Origin: Pedobacter sp. PACM 27299
GTDB taxonomy: Bacteria; Bacteroidota; Bacteroidia; Sphingobacteriales; Sphingobacteriaceae
Reading direction: 5' to 3'
Assembly (NCBI RefSeq): GCF_001412655.1
Contig: NZ_CP012996.1
Location: 62,001 to 126,000, forward strand
DNA: 64,000 nucleotides
Positions 34,833 to 43,588 of the stretch are shown piece after piece. The notes below the pieces were generated by a model. That model saw only the letters and a program-made list of their open reading frames with translations. It had not been told where the DNA came from and searched no databases. A program made the position numbers and the translations under genes. Positions within the stretch are counted from its first letter, which is position 1, and every line of letters starts with the position of its first letter.

Positions 34833-35207
34833 ATGGTAAAAAAGAAAAATGTAATCCTTTCTACATACCTCTCAGAGATAGCCGTAAACGGCATGCAGGA
34901 AAAAAAAGGGAAAGATATTGTGCGTTTAGACCTACGTGAACTGAACAGTTCTGTTTCTGACTATTTCATCATCTGCCATGCAGATTCAGCTACCCATGTG
35001 AAGGCAATTGCGGATAGCGTAGAAGAAGAAATCTATAAAAACACACAAACCGATCCCTGGAGAAAAGAAGGACAAGCAGGTGCAGATTGGATCATATTAG
35101 ATTATTTTGATGTAGTAATTCACATCTTTAAGACTGACAAGCGCGAGTTTTATGGTATAGAAGATTTATGGGGTGATGCCCAATCTACCAGCTATCAAAG
35201 CGCTTAA
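34833..35207 (+). CDS. rsfS: Ribosomal silencing factor RsfS
   Basis: The 124-residue protein belongs to the RsfS/Iojap family: DIVRLDLRELNSSVSDYFII (about residues 28-47), SATHVKAIADSVEEE and the signature GADWIILDYFDVVIHIF (about 84-100). It binds L14 on the 50S subunit and blocks subunit joining when nutrients run low. It is followed 30 bp later by ftsH on the same strand and is divergent from birA. Confidence 0.95.
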   Translation: MVKKKNVILSTYLSEIAVNGMQEKKGKDIVRLDLRELNSSVSDYFIICHADSATHVKAIADSVEEEIYKNTQTDPWRKEGQAGADWIILDYFDVVIHIFKTDKREFYGIEDLWGDAQSTSYQSA

Positions 35208-35237
35208 TCATTTACACAAAAACATTTTTGACTCAAG

Positions 35238-37328
35238 ATGAAAGAGAACCCGAATACAAAACCTAAGTTAATTAAGAGAATACCGAATATTCCTAAAAAG
35301 CCTCAAAAAGGCTCTAAATTCAATATTATTTGGGTTTATGGGGCAATTATTTTAGGTCTGTTTTTACTGCAGTTTTTATTTAGTGCAGATACGACCAAGG
35401 ATGTTACTTACCGTACTTTCGAAACTCAAATGCTTTTGCCTGGTGACGTTGAAAAACTGGTTGCCTATAAACATGAAGACCTCGTTAAGGTTGAAGTGTA
35501 TATAAAGAAAGACAAACTCAATGAGGAGAAGTATAAAAAGTACATCAGCAAAAATAATTTCGGCACACAGAATGGTCCATTGGTATATTTTACCGCAGGA
35601 TCAATGGATGCGCTGGATGCGCAATTAAAAGAGGCTCAGAAAAATATCCCTCCTGATCAGCAGATCCTGGCGGAAAAAGAGACGAGACAAAGTACTTTTA
35701 ACTCTTGGTTCTTCACCGTAATTATTCCGGTATTGTTATTTATCGGGTTCTGGATTTTCATTATGCGCCGCATGGGCGGTGGCGCTGGTGGTGGTGGCGG
35801 ACAGATTTTCAATATTGGGAAATCTAAAGCAACACTATTTGACAAAGAAAGCCAGGTTAACGTCACATTTAATGATGTTGCCGGTCTGGAAGAAGCCAAA
35901 CAAGAGGTAATGGAGATCGTCGATTTCCTTAAAAACCCTCAGAAATACACGAATTTAGGAGGTAAAATTCCTAAAGGCGCGCTATTGGTAGGTTCTCCTG
36001 GTACTGGTAAAACTTTATTGGCGAAAGCTGTAGCTGGTGAAGCTCAGGTTCCTTTCTTCTCTCTATCGGGTTCCGACTTTGTGGAGATGTTTGTAGGAGT
36101 TGGAGCTTCCAGGGTACGTGATTTGTTCAAGCAGGCGAAAGATAAAGCACCATGTATTATCTTTATTGATGAGGTGGATGCGATCGGTCGTGCGAGAGGA
36201 AAAAACAGTATGATGGGTGGAAATGATGAGCGTGAAAACACGTTAAATCAGCTATTGGTAGAGATGGATGGTTTTGGTACAGATTCAGGAATTATCATCC
36301 TTGCTGCAACTAACCGTCCGGATGTATTGGACTCTGCATTACTGAGACCAGGTCGTTTTGACCGCCAGATCTCTATTGACAAACCAGATTTAGTGGGCCG
36401 TGAGCAGATTTTCAAAGTTCACCTGAAGCCTATTAAGACGGATGAAGTTGTAGATGCTAAAAAGCTTTCTGCACAGACTCCAGGTTTTGCTGGTGCTGAG
36501 ATCGCGAATGTTTGTAATGAAGCTGCACTAATCGCCGCACGCCGCAACAAGAAATTTGTAGATATGCAGGATTTCCAGGATGCGATTGACCGTGTAATTG
36601 GTGGATTAGAAAAGAAAAATAAAATCATCTCTCCGGAAGAAAAAAGAATAGTTGCTTACCATGAGGCGGGTCATGCGATTGCAGGATGGTTCCTGGAACA
36701 TGCAGATCCATTGGTAAAAGTATCGATTGTTCCTCGCGGTGTGGCTGCCCTTGGGTACGCACAATACCTGCCAAAAGAACAGTTCCTGTACACTACAGAG
36801 CAGCTTACTGATGGCATGTGTATGACGATGGGCGGACGTGTAGCAGAAGACCTTATCTTCGGTAAGATTTCTACTGGTGCACAGAATGACCTGGAACGCA
36901 TTACAAAATTAGCTTATGCCATGATTACCATTTATGGTATGAATAAGGTAATTGGTAATGTATCTTTCCATGATCCGCAGAATGAATATAACTTCAACAA
37001 ACCTTACTCAGAGAAAACATCAGAATTAATTGATGTGGAAGTGCGTAAGTTAGTTGAAGAAGTCTACGTGAGAACGAAACAACTCTTAACAGATAAAAGC
37101 GAAGGATTAGAGAAACTGGCTCAGAAACTTTTAGAAAAAGAGATTTTATTCCAGGCAGATCTGGAAGAGATTTTAGGCAAACGTCCTTTTGACAACCGCA
37201 CTACTTATGATGAATTCGTAAATGGTACAGGTGATCAGAAACCGGCTGCTGAGGGTCTATTGCACCAAGGTGTTGGCGAGGCAACCGATGTATCGGCTCC
37301 TACCAGCCCTGCTCAAACAGAATCTTAA
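35238..37328 (+). CDS. ftsH: ATP-dependent zinc metalloprotease FtsH
   Basis: The 696-residue protein has two membrane helices (about residues 33-50 and 156-174) around a periplasmic domain and a Gly-rich hinge ([10 protein letters not shown]). An AAA domain has Walker A GSPGTGKT (about 252-259), Walker [14 protein letters not shown] and the second region of homology [14 protein letters not shown]. The M41 protease site is HEAGHA (about 474-479). It degrades misassembled membrane proteins and unstable cytosolic regulators. The tail is Pro/Ala/Gln-rich. A terminator follows directly. Confidence 0.97.
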   Translation: MKENPNTKPKLIKRIPNIPKKPQKGSKFNIIWVYGAIILGLFLLQFLFSADTTKDVTYRTFETQMLLPGDVEKLVAYKHEDLVKVEVYIKKDKLNEEKYKKYISKNNFGTQNGPLVYFTAGSMDALDAQLKEAQKNIPPDQQILAEKETRQSTFNSWFFTVIIPVLLFIGFWIFIMRRMGGGAGGGGGQIFNIGKSKATLFDKESQVNVTFNDVAGLEEAKQEVMEIVDFLKNPQKYTNLGGKIPKGALLVGSPGTGKTLLAKAVAGEAQVPFFSLSGSDFVEMFVGVGASRVRDLFKQAKDKAPCIIFIDEVDAIGRARGKNSMMGGNDERENTLNQLLVEMDGFGTDSGIIILAATNRPDVLDSALLRPGRFDRQISIDKPDLVGREQIFKVHLKPIKTDEVVDAKKLSAQTPGFAGAEIANVCNEAALIAARRNKKFVDMQDFQDAIDRVIGGLEKKNKIISPEEKRIVAYHEAGHAIAGWFLEHADPLVKVSIVPRGVAALGYAQYLPKEQFLYTTEQLTDGMCMTMGGRVAEDLIFGKISTGAQNDLERITKLAYAMITIYGMNKVIGNVSFHDPQNEYNFNKPYSEKTSELIDVEVRKLVEEVYVRTKQLLTDKSEGLEKLAQKLLEKEILFQADLEEILGKRPFDNRTTYDEFVNGTGDQKPAAEGLLHQGVGEATDVSAPTSPAQTES

Positions 37329-37342
37329 ACACATTTATGAGG

Positions 37343-37385
37343 AACCGCCAGTACGATCATGTGCTGGCGGTTTCTCCTTTTTTTT
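37343..37385 (+). terminator. Terminator of ftsH, its T-run touching the next start codon
   Basis: A 12-bp stem (37343-37354 with 37361-37372, one G-T pair) is followed by TCTCC and an eight-T run at 37378-37385. The ATG of the LUD-domain gene begins at 37386. Confidence 0.75.
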
Positions 37386-38030
37386 ATGCAAGAAAACCGA
37401 TCTTCTAAAGAGTTAATACTAAAAAAGATAAGGAAGGCGCTTCTGGAAAAGCGTGACAACCCTTATCCGAATCTGGAAGATACCCCATTGTATCCTAAGA
37501 GCGATGAATTCCTGGAAATCATGTTCGCTGAAGAGCTGACTGCCGTTTCCGGTAACTTTATTTATTGCGAAAACGGAATGGATTTCATCGAAAATATGCT
37601 GCAATTGGCAGATAGATTCAACTGGAGAAAAATCTATTGCTGGGAGCCTGAATTACAAAACCTTTTGTCAGAATACGAATTCCCATTTTATCAGACCGAT
37701 AAGGACTTTGAAATGGCGGAAGTAGGCATTACCCTTTGCGAAGCTTTAATTGCTCGCAATGGTTCGGTAATGGTTTCCAATGAGAATGCAGCCGGAAGAA
37801 GGCTGAGCATTTTCCCTCATCACCACATCATCATTGCCAGGACCGGTCAGCTGGTACTGGATTTAAAAGATGCCTTTAAACTCATCAAAAACAAATATGC
37901 GGATCAGCTTCCTTCTATGATCAGCACGATTACCGGTCCCAGCAGAACTGCCGATATTGAAAAGACTCTGGTACTTGGCGCACATGGACCAAAGGAATTA
38001 TTTGTAATTTTAATTGACGATTTTAGCTAA
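37386..38030 (+). CDS. LUD-domain (LutC/YkgG-type) protein
   Basis: The ATG at 37386 gives 214 residues; an ATG at 37359 lies inside the ftsH terminator stem and is unlikely. The protein has the LUD pattern: an N-terminal helix (ELILKKIRKALLEKR), then VGITLCEALIARNGSVMVS (about 115-133), FPHHHIIIARTGQLV (about 147-161) and ITGPSRTADIEKTLVLGAHGP (about 183-203). LutC takes part in lactate oxidation with the Fe-S proteins LutA and LutB, which are absent here. In Bacteroidota an orphan copy next to ftsH may serve another, unknown role. Confidence 0.85.
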   Translation: MQENRSSKELILKKIRKALLEKRDNPYPNLEDTPLYPKSDEFLEIMFAEELTAVSGNFIYCENGMDFIENMLQLADRFNWRKIYCWEPELQNLLSEYEFPFYQTDKDFEMAEVGITLCEALIARNGSVMVSNENAAGRRLSIFPHHHIIIARTGQLVLDLKDAFKLIKNKYADQLPSMISTITGPSRTADIEKTLVLGAHGPKELFVILIDDFS

Positions 38031-38096
38031 TCGTTTCACAATTCAATTAATTAATCCTAATTTTATACTGTACACCAATTCAGTATCCGGTTCAAA

Positions 38097-39179
38097 ATGG
38101 GCGAAAAAACAAACATACATTCAGTTATTATAGGTACTGGCAGTTATATTCCAGAAAATATCATCTCAGGTGACGCCTTTTTGAATTCCACATTTTACGA
38201 CAATGGCGTAGTGCTGGAGAAGGATATTCATGAAATCATCCATAAGTTTAGCGAGATCACAGAGATCAAAGAAAGACGTTACGTGGATGATGATATGACG
38301 AACAGTGATATTGCGGTGATTGCTGCACAACGTGCAATTGACCATGCTTCGATTGATAAAGAGAGCCTGGATCACATTATTTTCTGTCACAATTTTGGCG
38401 ATGTGAAACTCGGTTCTAACCGGATGGACATTTTACCTTCCCTTGCGGCTAAAGTGAAACAAGCGCTGGAGATCAACAATCCTGACTGTGTGGCCTATGA
38501 CCTTATCTTTGGTTGCCCGGGCTGGGTACAGGGTGCTATTCAGGCGAATTACCTGATCCAAAGCGGAGATGCTAAAAGAGTATTGGTCATTGGTGCAGAA
38601 ACCCTGTCCAGGATTACTGATCCTCATGATAGGGATTCTATGATTTTCTCAGACGGTGCTGCTGCAGTCGTTTTTGAAGGCCAGTCTACTTCGGAAGATC
38701 TGGGTATTATTGCACATAAAACCCAGACTTACGCGGTGAATTACGGCTCCCTGTTACAGATGGGCAGCAGTAACAATCCAGCAGAAGACAATGGCAATGC
38801 TTACCTTAAAATGAACGGCCGCAAGCTCTATGAATTTGCGGTAACCAATGTTCCACAGGTTGTAAAGAAAGCTATTGACAAGGCAGGTGTTGACATTACT
38901 GCGATTAAAATTGTGTTCATTCACCAGGCAAATGGGAAAATGGACCATGCCATCATGAAACGTCTATTCAAATTATACGATATTGATAGTGTTCCGGAAA
39001 ATCTGGTTCCAATGTCTATCTGCTGGCTTGGAAACAGCTCTGTAGCCACCGTTCCTACCCTGCTAGACCTAGTCTGGAAAGGAAATGTAAATGGTTATCA
39101 GATCAATAAAGGCGATTATGCAGTATTTGCTTCTGTTGGCGCAGGGATGCACATCAATGCTTTTGTTTATCGGTTTTAA
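38097..39179 (+). CDS. 3-oxoacyl-ACP synthase III-like (FabH-type ketosynthase)
   Basis: The 360-residue protein has the FabH triad: Cys in FGCPGWVQG (near residue 139), His in FIHQANGKMD (near 276) and Asn in GNSSVATVP (near 312). It starts fatty acid chains by condensing acyl-CoA with malonyl-ACP, or may act on another acyl starter. It is longer than E. coli FabH (317 residues), with an extended N-terminal loop (residues about 20-45), and its usual Asn region reads WLGNSSVAT. It is not beside other fatty acid genes, so it may be a secondary KAS III with different substrate use. It lies 66 bp after the LUD gene. Confidence 0.88.
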   Translation: MGEKTNIHSVIIGTGSYIPENIISGDAFLNSTFYDNGVVLEKDIHEIIHKFSEITEIKERRYVDDDMTNSDIAVIAAQRAIDHASIDKESLDHIIFCHNFGDVKLGSNRMDILPSLAAKVKQALEINNPDCVAYDLIFGCPGWVQGAIQANYLIQSGDAKRVLVIGAETLSRITDPHDRDSMIFSDGAAAVVFEGQSTSEDLGIIAHKTQTYAVNYGSLLQMGSSNNPAEDNGNAYLKMNGRKLYEFAVTNVPQVVKKAIDKAGVDITAIKIVFIHQANGKMDHAIMKRLFKLYDIDSVPENLVPMSICWLGNSSVATVPTLLDLVWKGNVNGYQINKGDYAVFASVGAGMHINAFVYRF

Positions 39180-39196
39180 TCTATCATTAAATATGG

Positions 39197-40693
39197 CTAT
39201 TTAATCCGGTTTAACCCGGCTTTGGCCTGAGTTTCAATACTGCTTTCGTATTCATGGTTTTTCATTTGAATGGCAGTATTGAAACTTTCCCTTGCTTTGC
39301 TCATGTTTTTTTGCTTTTCGTACACCTTCCCCATTTGTAATGCAGCATTGGCCGCAAAGTAATATTTCAATTGTTTTCCGCTGCTGATGGCCAGCTGATA
39401 ATTCGTCAAAGCGGCATCATCCTTACCCAGGTCATCGTATAAACGTCCTAAACGGTAATAATACTCCGTACGGTCTCTACCCGCACTAAAATCTTCTGCT
39501 CTACGAGCTGATAATACTTCCACTCCTTTGCTGTAATATCCTCCATCAAAAAGTAAACGTGCTTTCAAAAGGGTTAAATCAGGCATTGGACCATTCGCTT
39601 CATTGAGCGCCTGCTTGTCTTTTTCCTGATAGACATAACCATTGTTTTTTACTTTCGTAATAAAGCCTGAATAAGCTCCTGTATCGCCTTTTAATAAAGA
39701 AACCCAAGCCAAGTGCAAGTGGGCATCTTTAATGTAATTGACGCCTTTATTTTGCTGCAGAAAGCGATTGAAATACGCAGCAGCGGAAACATCTAATTTA
39801 TTGAGCATTGCTGTGCCTGTGAGCAGCTCCAGGTAAGGAAATGAAGTATAATAATTACCGGAAGGCCGATTTTGCAAGATCTGTATGGCTTCAGCATTGT
39901 GCCCGGTTTTAGCGCATACAGCCGCTTGCAAATAAGCTTTCAATAAACTGCTATCGGCCATTCTGGCTGTATATTTCATAGTTTTCTGATAAGCATTCGG
40001 GCTGTGTGCAATGTCGTTGAGCACAAATACATAGTAGAATACCACTTCCTCATAAAAAGGCTCATACGTTGATCTTGGTAGGTTTTCGGCCAGGTTATCC
40101 AGCATGTTCATACCGGATTGCAGGTTGCCTTTAATGCCAAAAGTAGCCAATGTACTTTTTAACATCCCATCAGGCAGGTTGCCAAGGAAAGCATTAATAA
40201 CGCCCAGTCCCTTGGAATTGAGGTGGAATCCCGGAAATTTCTTCGTGTTTTCCTGCAGCAATCCGTTGGCCTTTTTAATCTCCCTGGCTGCAGTAAAGTA
40301 TTCGCCGTAACGTCCCCTGATTAAGGCCCATTGCAGGTTAATTTCGGCCTGTGCATACAAGTAATAGGGCGAGCTTTTATCATCCCCTTCTATCTGATCC
40401 AGTCTTTTTGATTTGTTTTCTTTTAGCTGATCAAAATCGGCTTTGCTTTCTGTAGTCAGTAAATGAAAGTAATCGACGTAATTTTCAAGCAGCGGGATGA
40501 TCGAATTTTTAGGGTTTACTTTTTTCTCATTGGCGATCAATGCTTTTGCGGTATTGAGTTTGAGCTCAAAGATATTCTGATAAGCCCGGAGGCAATTGGC
40601 ATTGAAGTCGAAATTGGCAAAAACAGCCGTAGGTACTGTTAAAAGGAGGATAAAAAGAGATAATCGGGTATAAAAAGATTTTATTTCAGTCAT
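39197..40693 (-). CDS. Secreted tetratricopeptide-repeat protein
   Basis: The ATG at 40693 gives 498 residues and places a signal peptide at the N-terminus (hydrophobic LSLFILLLTVPTAVFAN, about residues 12-28); the ORF extends 15 codons further upstream without need. The rest is helical repeat sequence, clearest near the C-terminus (about 405-495: YYYRLGRLYDDLGKDDAALT, then AALQMGKVYEKQKNMSKARE), matching TPR consensus. It probably acts as a periplasmic scaffold for protein contacts. Partners are unknown. Confidence 0.8.
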   Translation of the reverse strand: MTEIKSFYTRLSLFILLLTVPTAVFANFDFNANCLRAYQNIFELKLNTAKALIANEKKVNPKNSIIPLLENYVDYFHLLTTESKADFDQLKENKSKRLDQIEGDDKSSPYYLYAQAEINLQWALIRGRYGEYFTAAREIKKANGLLQENTKKFPGFHLNSKGLGVINAFLGNLPDGMLKSTLATFGIKGNLQSGMNMLDNLAENLPRSTYEPFYEEVVFYYVFVLNDIAHSPNAYQKTMKYTARMADSSLLKAYLQAAVCAKTGHNAEAIQILQNRPSGNYYTSFPYLELLTGTAMLNKLDVSAAAYFNRFLQQNKGVNYIKDAHLHLAWVSLLKGDTGAYSGFITKVKNNGYVYQEKDKQALNEANGPMPDLTLLKARLLFDGGYYSKGVEVLSARRAEDFSAGRDRTEYYYRLGRLYDDLGKDDAALTNYQLAISSGKQLKYYFAANAALQMGKVYEKQKNMSKARESFNTAIQMKNHEYESSIETQAKAGLNRIK

Positions 40694-40778
40694 TATAGAT
40701 ACATTGTACAGTAAGGAATTAATAAAGGTTAACAGCAATGTGGCAACAATGTTTCAAAGATAAAAAACAGGGCCAACG

Positions 40779-40811
40779 AAAAAAGGCCGGAAATAAATTC
40801 CGGCCTTTTTT
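40779..40811. terminator. Bidirectional-type terminator after the zinc-ribbon gene
   Basis: GGCCGGAA (40785-40792) pairs with TTCCGGCC (40798-40805), flanked by six A before and six T after, so it can act on both strands. In use it ends the minus-strand zinc-ribbon gene. Confidence 0.9.
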
Positions 40812-40829
40812 ATATTCGATAATTTGTGA

Positions 40830-41573
40830 TTATACTGGAGCTACTTCTTGCGTTAGGGCTTCATCCACAAGGATTCTTCCACAGTGCTCGCACACGATAA
40901 TTTTCTTACGTTGACGAATGTCAAGCTGACGTTGAGGCGGGATCTGGTTGAAACAACCTGAACATGAATCGCGGTCAATAGTTACTACTGCCAATCCGTT
41001 ATTTGCATTCCCTCTTAACCTGTTGTAAGCGGTTAACAGTCTTTCCTCGATTAGAGTTTCTGCTTTTTCAGATTTTTTAGCTAGTGATTGCTCTTCTTTT
41101 TCCGTTTCAGCAGTAATGGTTTGCAATTCGCCTTTTTTAATTTCAAGATCTTTTTTTCTTGACTCTAAATCAGCTAATGCTTTTTCATAAACCTCATTTT
41201 TCGTTGCGATGTCAAAACCATGCTCTCTGATCTTCTTCTCACAAACCTGAATTTCAAGTGTTTGTATTTCTACCTCTTTAGTTAAGGCGTCATACTCACG
41301 GTTGTTTTTAACATCTTTTAACTGGGTCTCATATTTCTTGATCAAGTTCTGAGCTTCTTTGATCATGTTTTTACGCGTTACAATGGCATCTTCAGTATCA
41401 TCCAATTCGCCTTTGAATTTTTGTATACGTGTTTCCAGGCCAGCAACTTCATCTTCTAAATCAGCCACTTCCATTGGTAATTCACCGCGGATTTGACGTA
41501 TTTTATCGATCTTAGTATGCAGGGTTTGTAATTCGTATAAAGCTTTTAGCTTTTGCTCTACAGTTTGTTCCAT
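40830..41573 (-). CDS. C4-type zinc-ribbon coiled-coil protein
   Basis: The 247-residue protein is a long coiled coil (residues about 10-185, rich in Leu, Lys and Glu, with the conserved VKNNREYDALTKEVE near 91-105). A C4 zinc ribbon follows (CSGCFNQIPPQ and CEHCGRIL, near 205-237). This is the DUF164/zf-RING_7 family, seen next to Nif3-like genes in many bacteria. The function is unknown; nucleic-acid binding is often proposed. Its ATG overlaps the Nif3 stop (TAATG), so translation is coupled. Confidence 0.88.
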   Translation of the reverse strand: MEQTVEQKLKALYELQTLHTKIDKIRQIRGELPMEVADLEDEVAGLETRIQKFKGELDDTEDAIVTRKNMIKEAQNLIKKYETQLKDVKNNREYDALTKEVEIQTLEIQVCEKKIREHGFDIATKNEVYEKALADLESRKKDLEIKKGELQTITAETEKEEQSLAKKSEKAETLIEERLLTAYNRLRGNANNGLAVVTIDRDSCSGCFNQIPPQRQLDIRQRKKIIVCEHCGRILVDEALTQEVAPV

Positions 41574-42670
41574 TAAATGAAATAATTTATGGGGTTTGTG
41601 TTATGCTCCGTTAAACGGATTGCAAAGTTAGGAAATTTTTCTTGAATAATATCTATCAACAAATCAGATGTAAATTGTTCACTCTCAAAGTGTCCGATAT
41701 CTGCGATGACTAATTTTTCATCGGCATCAAAAAACTCATGGTATTTAAAATCTGCGGTTACAAACGCATCGGCGCCCGCAGCAATCGCTTCTTTGAGCAG
41801 AAAGCTTCCGGAACCGCCACATACTGCGACCTTTCTGATTCTTTTAGGGAGTAATTTGGTGTGCCTGATCACGACTGCATCCATCCGGTCTTTGACCAGG
41901 TTGAGGAATGCTCTGCCTTCCATGGCTTCGTCCAGCCAGCCGATCATGCCCGCTCCTACGGTATCGAGCTTATTTTCGAGCTGGTAGATGTCGTAGGCTA
42001 CTTCCTCATAAGGATGATTTTCTAAAAGTGCCAGAAGAATCTTGCGTTCATTTTGGGCGATGAATACCGTTTCAATCCTGATTTCTTCTTCATGATGACG
42101 GATACCTGGTTCTCCAACGAAAGGATCAGTGTGTTCGTTTCCTTTGAAAGTTCCTGTACCGGTAGCATTGAAACTACATTCACTATAATTGCCGATGTTT
42201 CCTGCTCCCGCAGCAAAAAGTGCTTCTTTGAGCTCCTCAGCATGTTCTACCGGACAAAAAGTAACGAGTTTTTTAAGCAATGACCCTTTTGGACTGAGGA
42301 TTTTGGCATTTTTTAGTCCGAGTCTTTTCGCGATGACGCCATTAACGCCATATTTTACATGGTCCAGGTTGGTATGGATGGCATATAATGCGATGTTATT
42401 CTGGATGGCTTTGAGGACTACTCTTTCCACATAAGTTTTTCCGGTGATCTTTTTCAGTCCTTTGAAAACAATAGGATGATGGGTAATGATCAGGTTGCAA
42501 TTTTGGGCTATTGCCTCGTCTACAATTGCTTCTGTACAATCTAAGGCGACTAATGCGCCATGTACTTCCATTTCAGGCTGACCAACCAGCAGGCCTGAGT
42601 TGTCATAATCTTCCTGATAATTGAGCGGTGCAAAGGCTTCCAGGTGTGTTATTAAAATGGATAATCTCAT
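41573..42670 (-). CDS. Nif3-like dinuclear metal-centre protein (DUF34/YqfO type)
   Basis: The 365-residue protein has the family metal motifs: DYDNSGLLVGQP (about residues 20-31), LIITHHPIVFKG (about 59-70), IHTNLDH (about 98-104) and, at the end, GHFESEQF. An inserted central domain (about 125-235) places it in the long YqfO-like group. GTP cyclohydrolase I type 2 has been suggested for the family but without firm proof. It is coupled to the zinc-ribbon gene and follows the TM2 gene after a terminator. Confidence 0.9.
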   Translation of the reverse strand: MRLSILITHLEAFAPLNYQEDYDNSGLLVGQPEMEVHGALVALDCTEAIVDEAIAQNCNLIITHHPIVFKGLKKITGKTYVERVVLKAIQNNIALYAIHTNLDHVKYGVNGVIAKRLGLKNAKILSPKGSLLKKLVTFCPVEHAEELKEALFAAGAGNIGNYSECSFNATGTGTFKGNEHTDPFVGEPGIRHHEEEIRIETVFIAQNERKILLALLENHPYEEVAYDIYQLENKLDTVGAGMIGWLDEAMEGRAFLNLVKDRMDAVVIRHTKLLPKRIRKVAVCGGSGSFLLKEAIAAGADAFVTADFKYHEFFDADEKLVIADIGHFESEQFTSDLLIDIIQEKFPNFAIRLTEHNTNPINYFI

Positions 42671-42746
42671 AAGCTGTAAATTTACGATTTGAACCGCATA
42701 AAATAAACTTAATCATTTTGGAGGCTTTTCTCAATTTTAATACGAC

Positions 42747-42778
42747 AAAAAAAAGCCGGTTCAAAAAATTGAACCGGC
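42747..42778 (-). terminator. Rho-independent terminator of the DUF2752-TM2 pair
   Basis: GCCGGTTCAA (42755-42764) pairs with TTGAACCGGC (42769-42778) around an AAAA loop; an eight-T run follows in the minus-strand sense (A-run 42747-42754). Confidence 0.93.
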
Positions 42779-42797
42779 GCTCCTATTGCTATATCTT

Positions 42798-43157
42798 TTA
42801 TTGAATATTTCCCATTTTTACCATTTGTAAGCTTTCAAAAACCATGCGTTGGTTGTATTCCATGGCTAAAGTTTTATGGTTGACCAGGTCGATAATCGTT
42901 CCGATAAAGCACAAGCCTAAAGTAAAGAAGTAAAGTACGCCCATTCCGATCTGATTGACCAGGAACCTAGGTAATCCGGGCACGAAAAATCCCAAGATAC
43001 AGTACAGTACCATATCATCTGGATTTCTTCTTTTACTTCCGTAAATCATTAAAAATCCCCTTAATTGTTGTTCACTAAATCCTGTAGTTGCAGTCTGCAA
43101 GTAAGAATATTCCTGAGGTGTGATACCCGGCAGTGTCATAAATGGTGAATCAAACAT
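42798..43157 (-). CDS. TM2-domain membrane protein
   Basis: The 119-residue protein has a soluble N-terminus (about residues 1-45) and two hydrophobic hairpin helices (about 48-90, VLYCILGFFVPGLPRFLV, then IGMGVLYFFTLGLCFIGTI). A conserved Asp follows in TIIDLVNH, fitting the TM2 family. The gene overlaps the upstream DUF2752 gene by 8 bp and has a strong Shine-Dalgarno sequence, so it is made together with DUF2752. Function is unknown. Confidence 0.8.
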   Translation of the reverse strand: MFDSPFMTLPGITPQEYSYLQTATTGFSEQQLRGFLMIYGSKRRNPDDMVLYCILGFFVPGLPRFLVNQIGMGVLYFFTLGLCFIGTIIDLVNHKTLAMEYNQRMVFESLQMVKMGNIQ

Positions 43158-43479
43158 ATCTCTCCTCCTTATATTTTAATTTTCTATTGTTATCTATTAT
43201 CCTATTAACCAGTTCAATAATTCGGTGTCCAATGATCAGCAGTGCTGGAATTCCAAACCAGTGATGCGCCAGACTTTCTCTTACATTTCCATGGAGCAGC
43301 TGGGTGATTGCCCTGCCGATGCCACATCCCGGACACCATTCTATCCCCATATTTGCCAGCGGGCAAAGGGTAAAATGATGAATATGCCCATGCTGTATTG
43401 GTTCTGCTATCGCCAGCAATACCAGGGCCGTTATCCAGAAGATCAATTCAACAGGTATGCGGTGCAGCATTTTCATCAA
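43150..43479 (-). CDS. DUF2752 membrane protein
   Basis: The 109-residue protein has the diagnostic CPGCGIGRA motif near residues 49-57, preceded by a Cys (TLCPLANMGIEW). It has two or three hydrophobic helices (about 12-26 and 74-90). DUF2752 proteins are small, of unknown function, and often sit beside TM2 proteins in Bacteroidota. Two in-frame starts, ATG 43479 and 43476, are possible. It overlaps the TM2 gene by 8 bp and is divergent from mfd. Confidence 0.85.
   Translation of the reverse strand: MMKMLHRIPVELIFWITALVLLAIAEPIQHGHIHHFTLCPLANMGIEWCPGCGIGRAITQLLHGNVRESLAHHWFGIPALLIIGHRIIELVNRIIDNNRKLKYKEERYV
43162..43170 (-). promoter_or_regulatory. Strong Shine-Dalgarno sequence of the TM2 gene
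   Basis: AAGGAGGAG in the minus-strand sense lies 4 bp before ATG 43157, inside the end of the DUF2752 gene. Such strong sites are rare in Bacteroidota and in this window. Confidence 0.6.
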
Positions 43480-43548
43480 GAGGCATTATTTGGTTAGGAA
43501 ATTTATGGTCCTAATATCGTTTTTATTTTAGATGGATTAATAGAGACT

Positions 43549-43584
43549 TTGTTACATTTAAGCTCGCCATAAATCTTACCTTTG
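43549..43584 (+). promoter_or_regulatory. Candidate mfd promoter
   Basis: TTG (43549-43551) and TACCTTTG (43577-43584) are separated by 25 bp, slightly beyond the usual 17-23 bp. The -7 box ends 4 bp before the GTG start of mfd, so the mRNA could be leaderless. Confidence 0.45.
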
Positions 43585-43588
43585 CATA

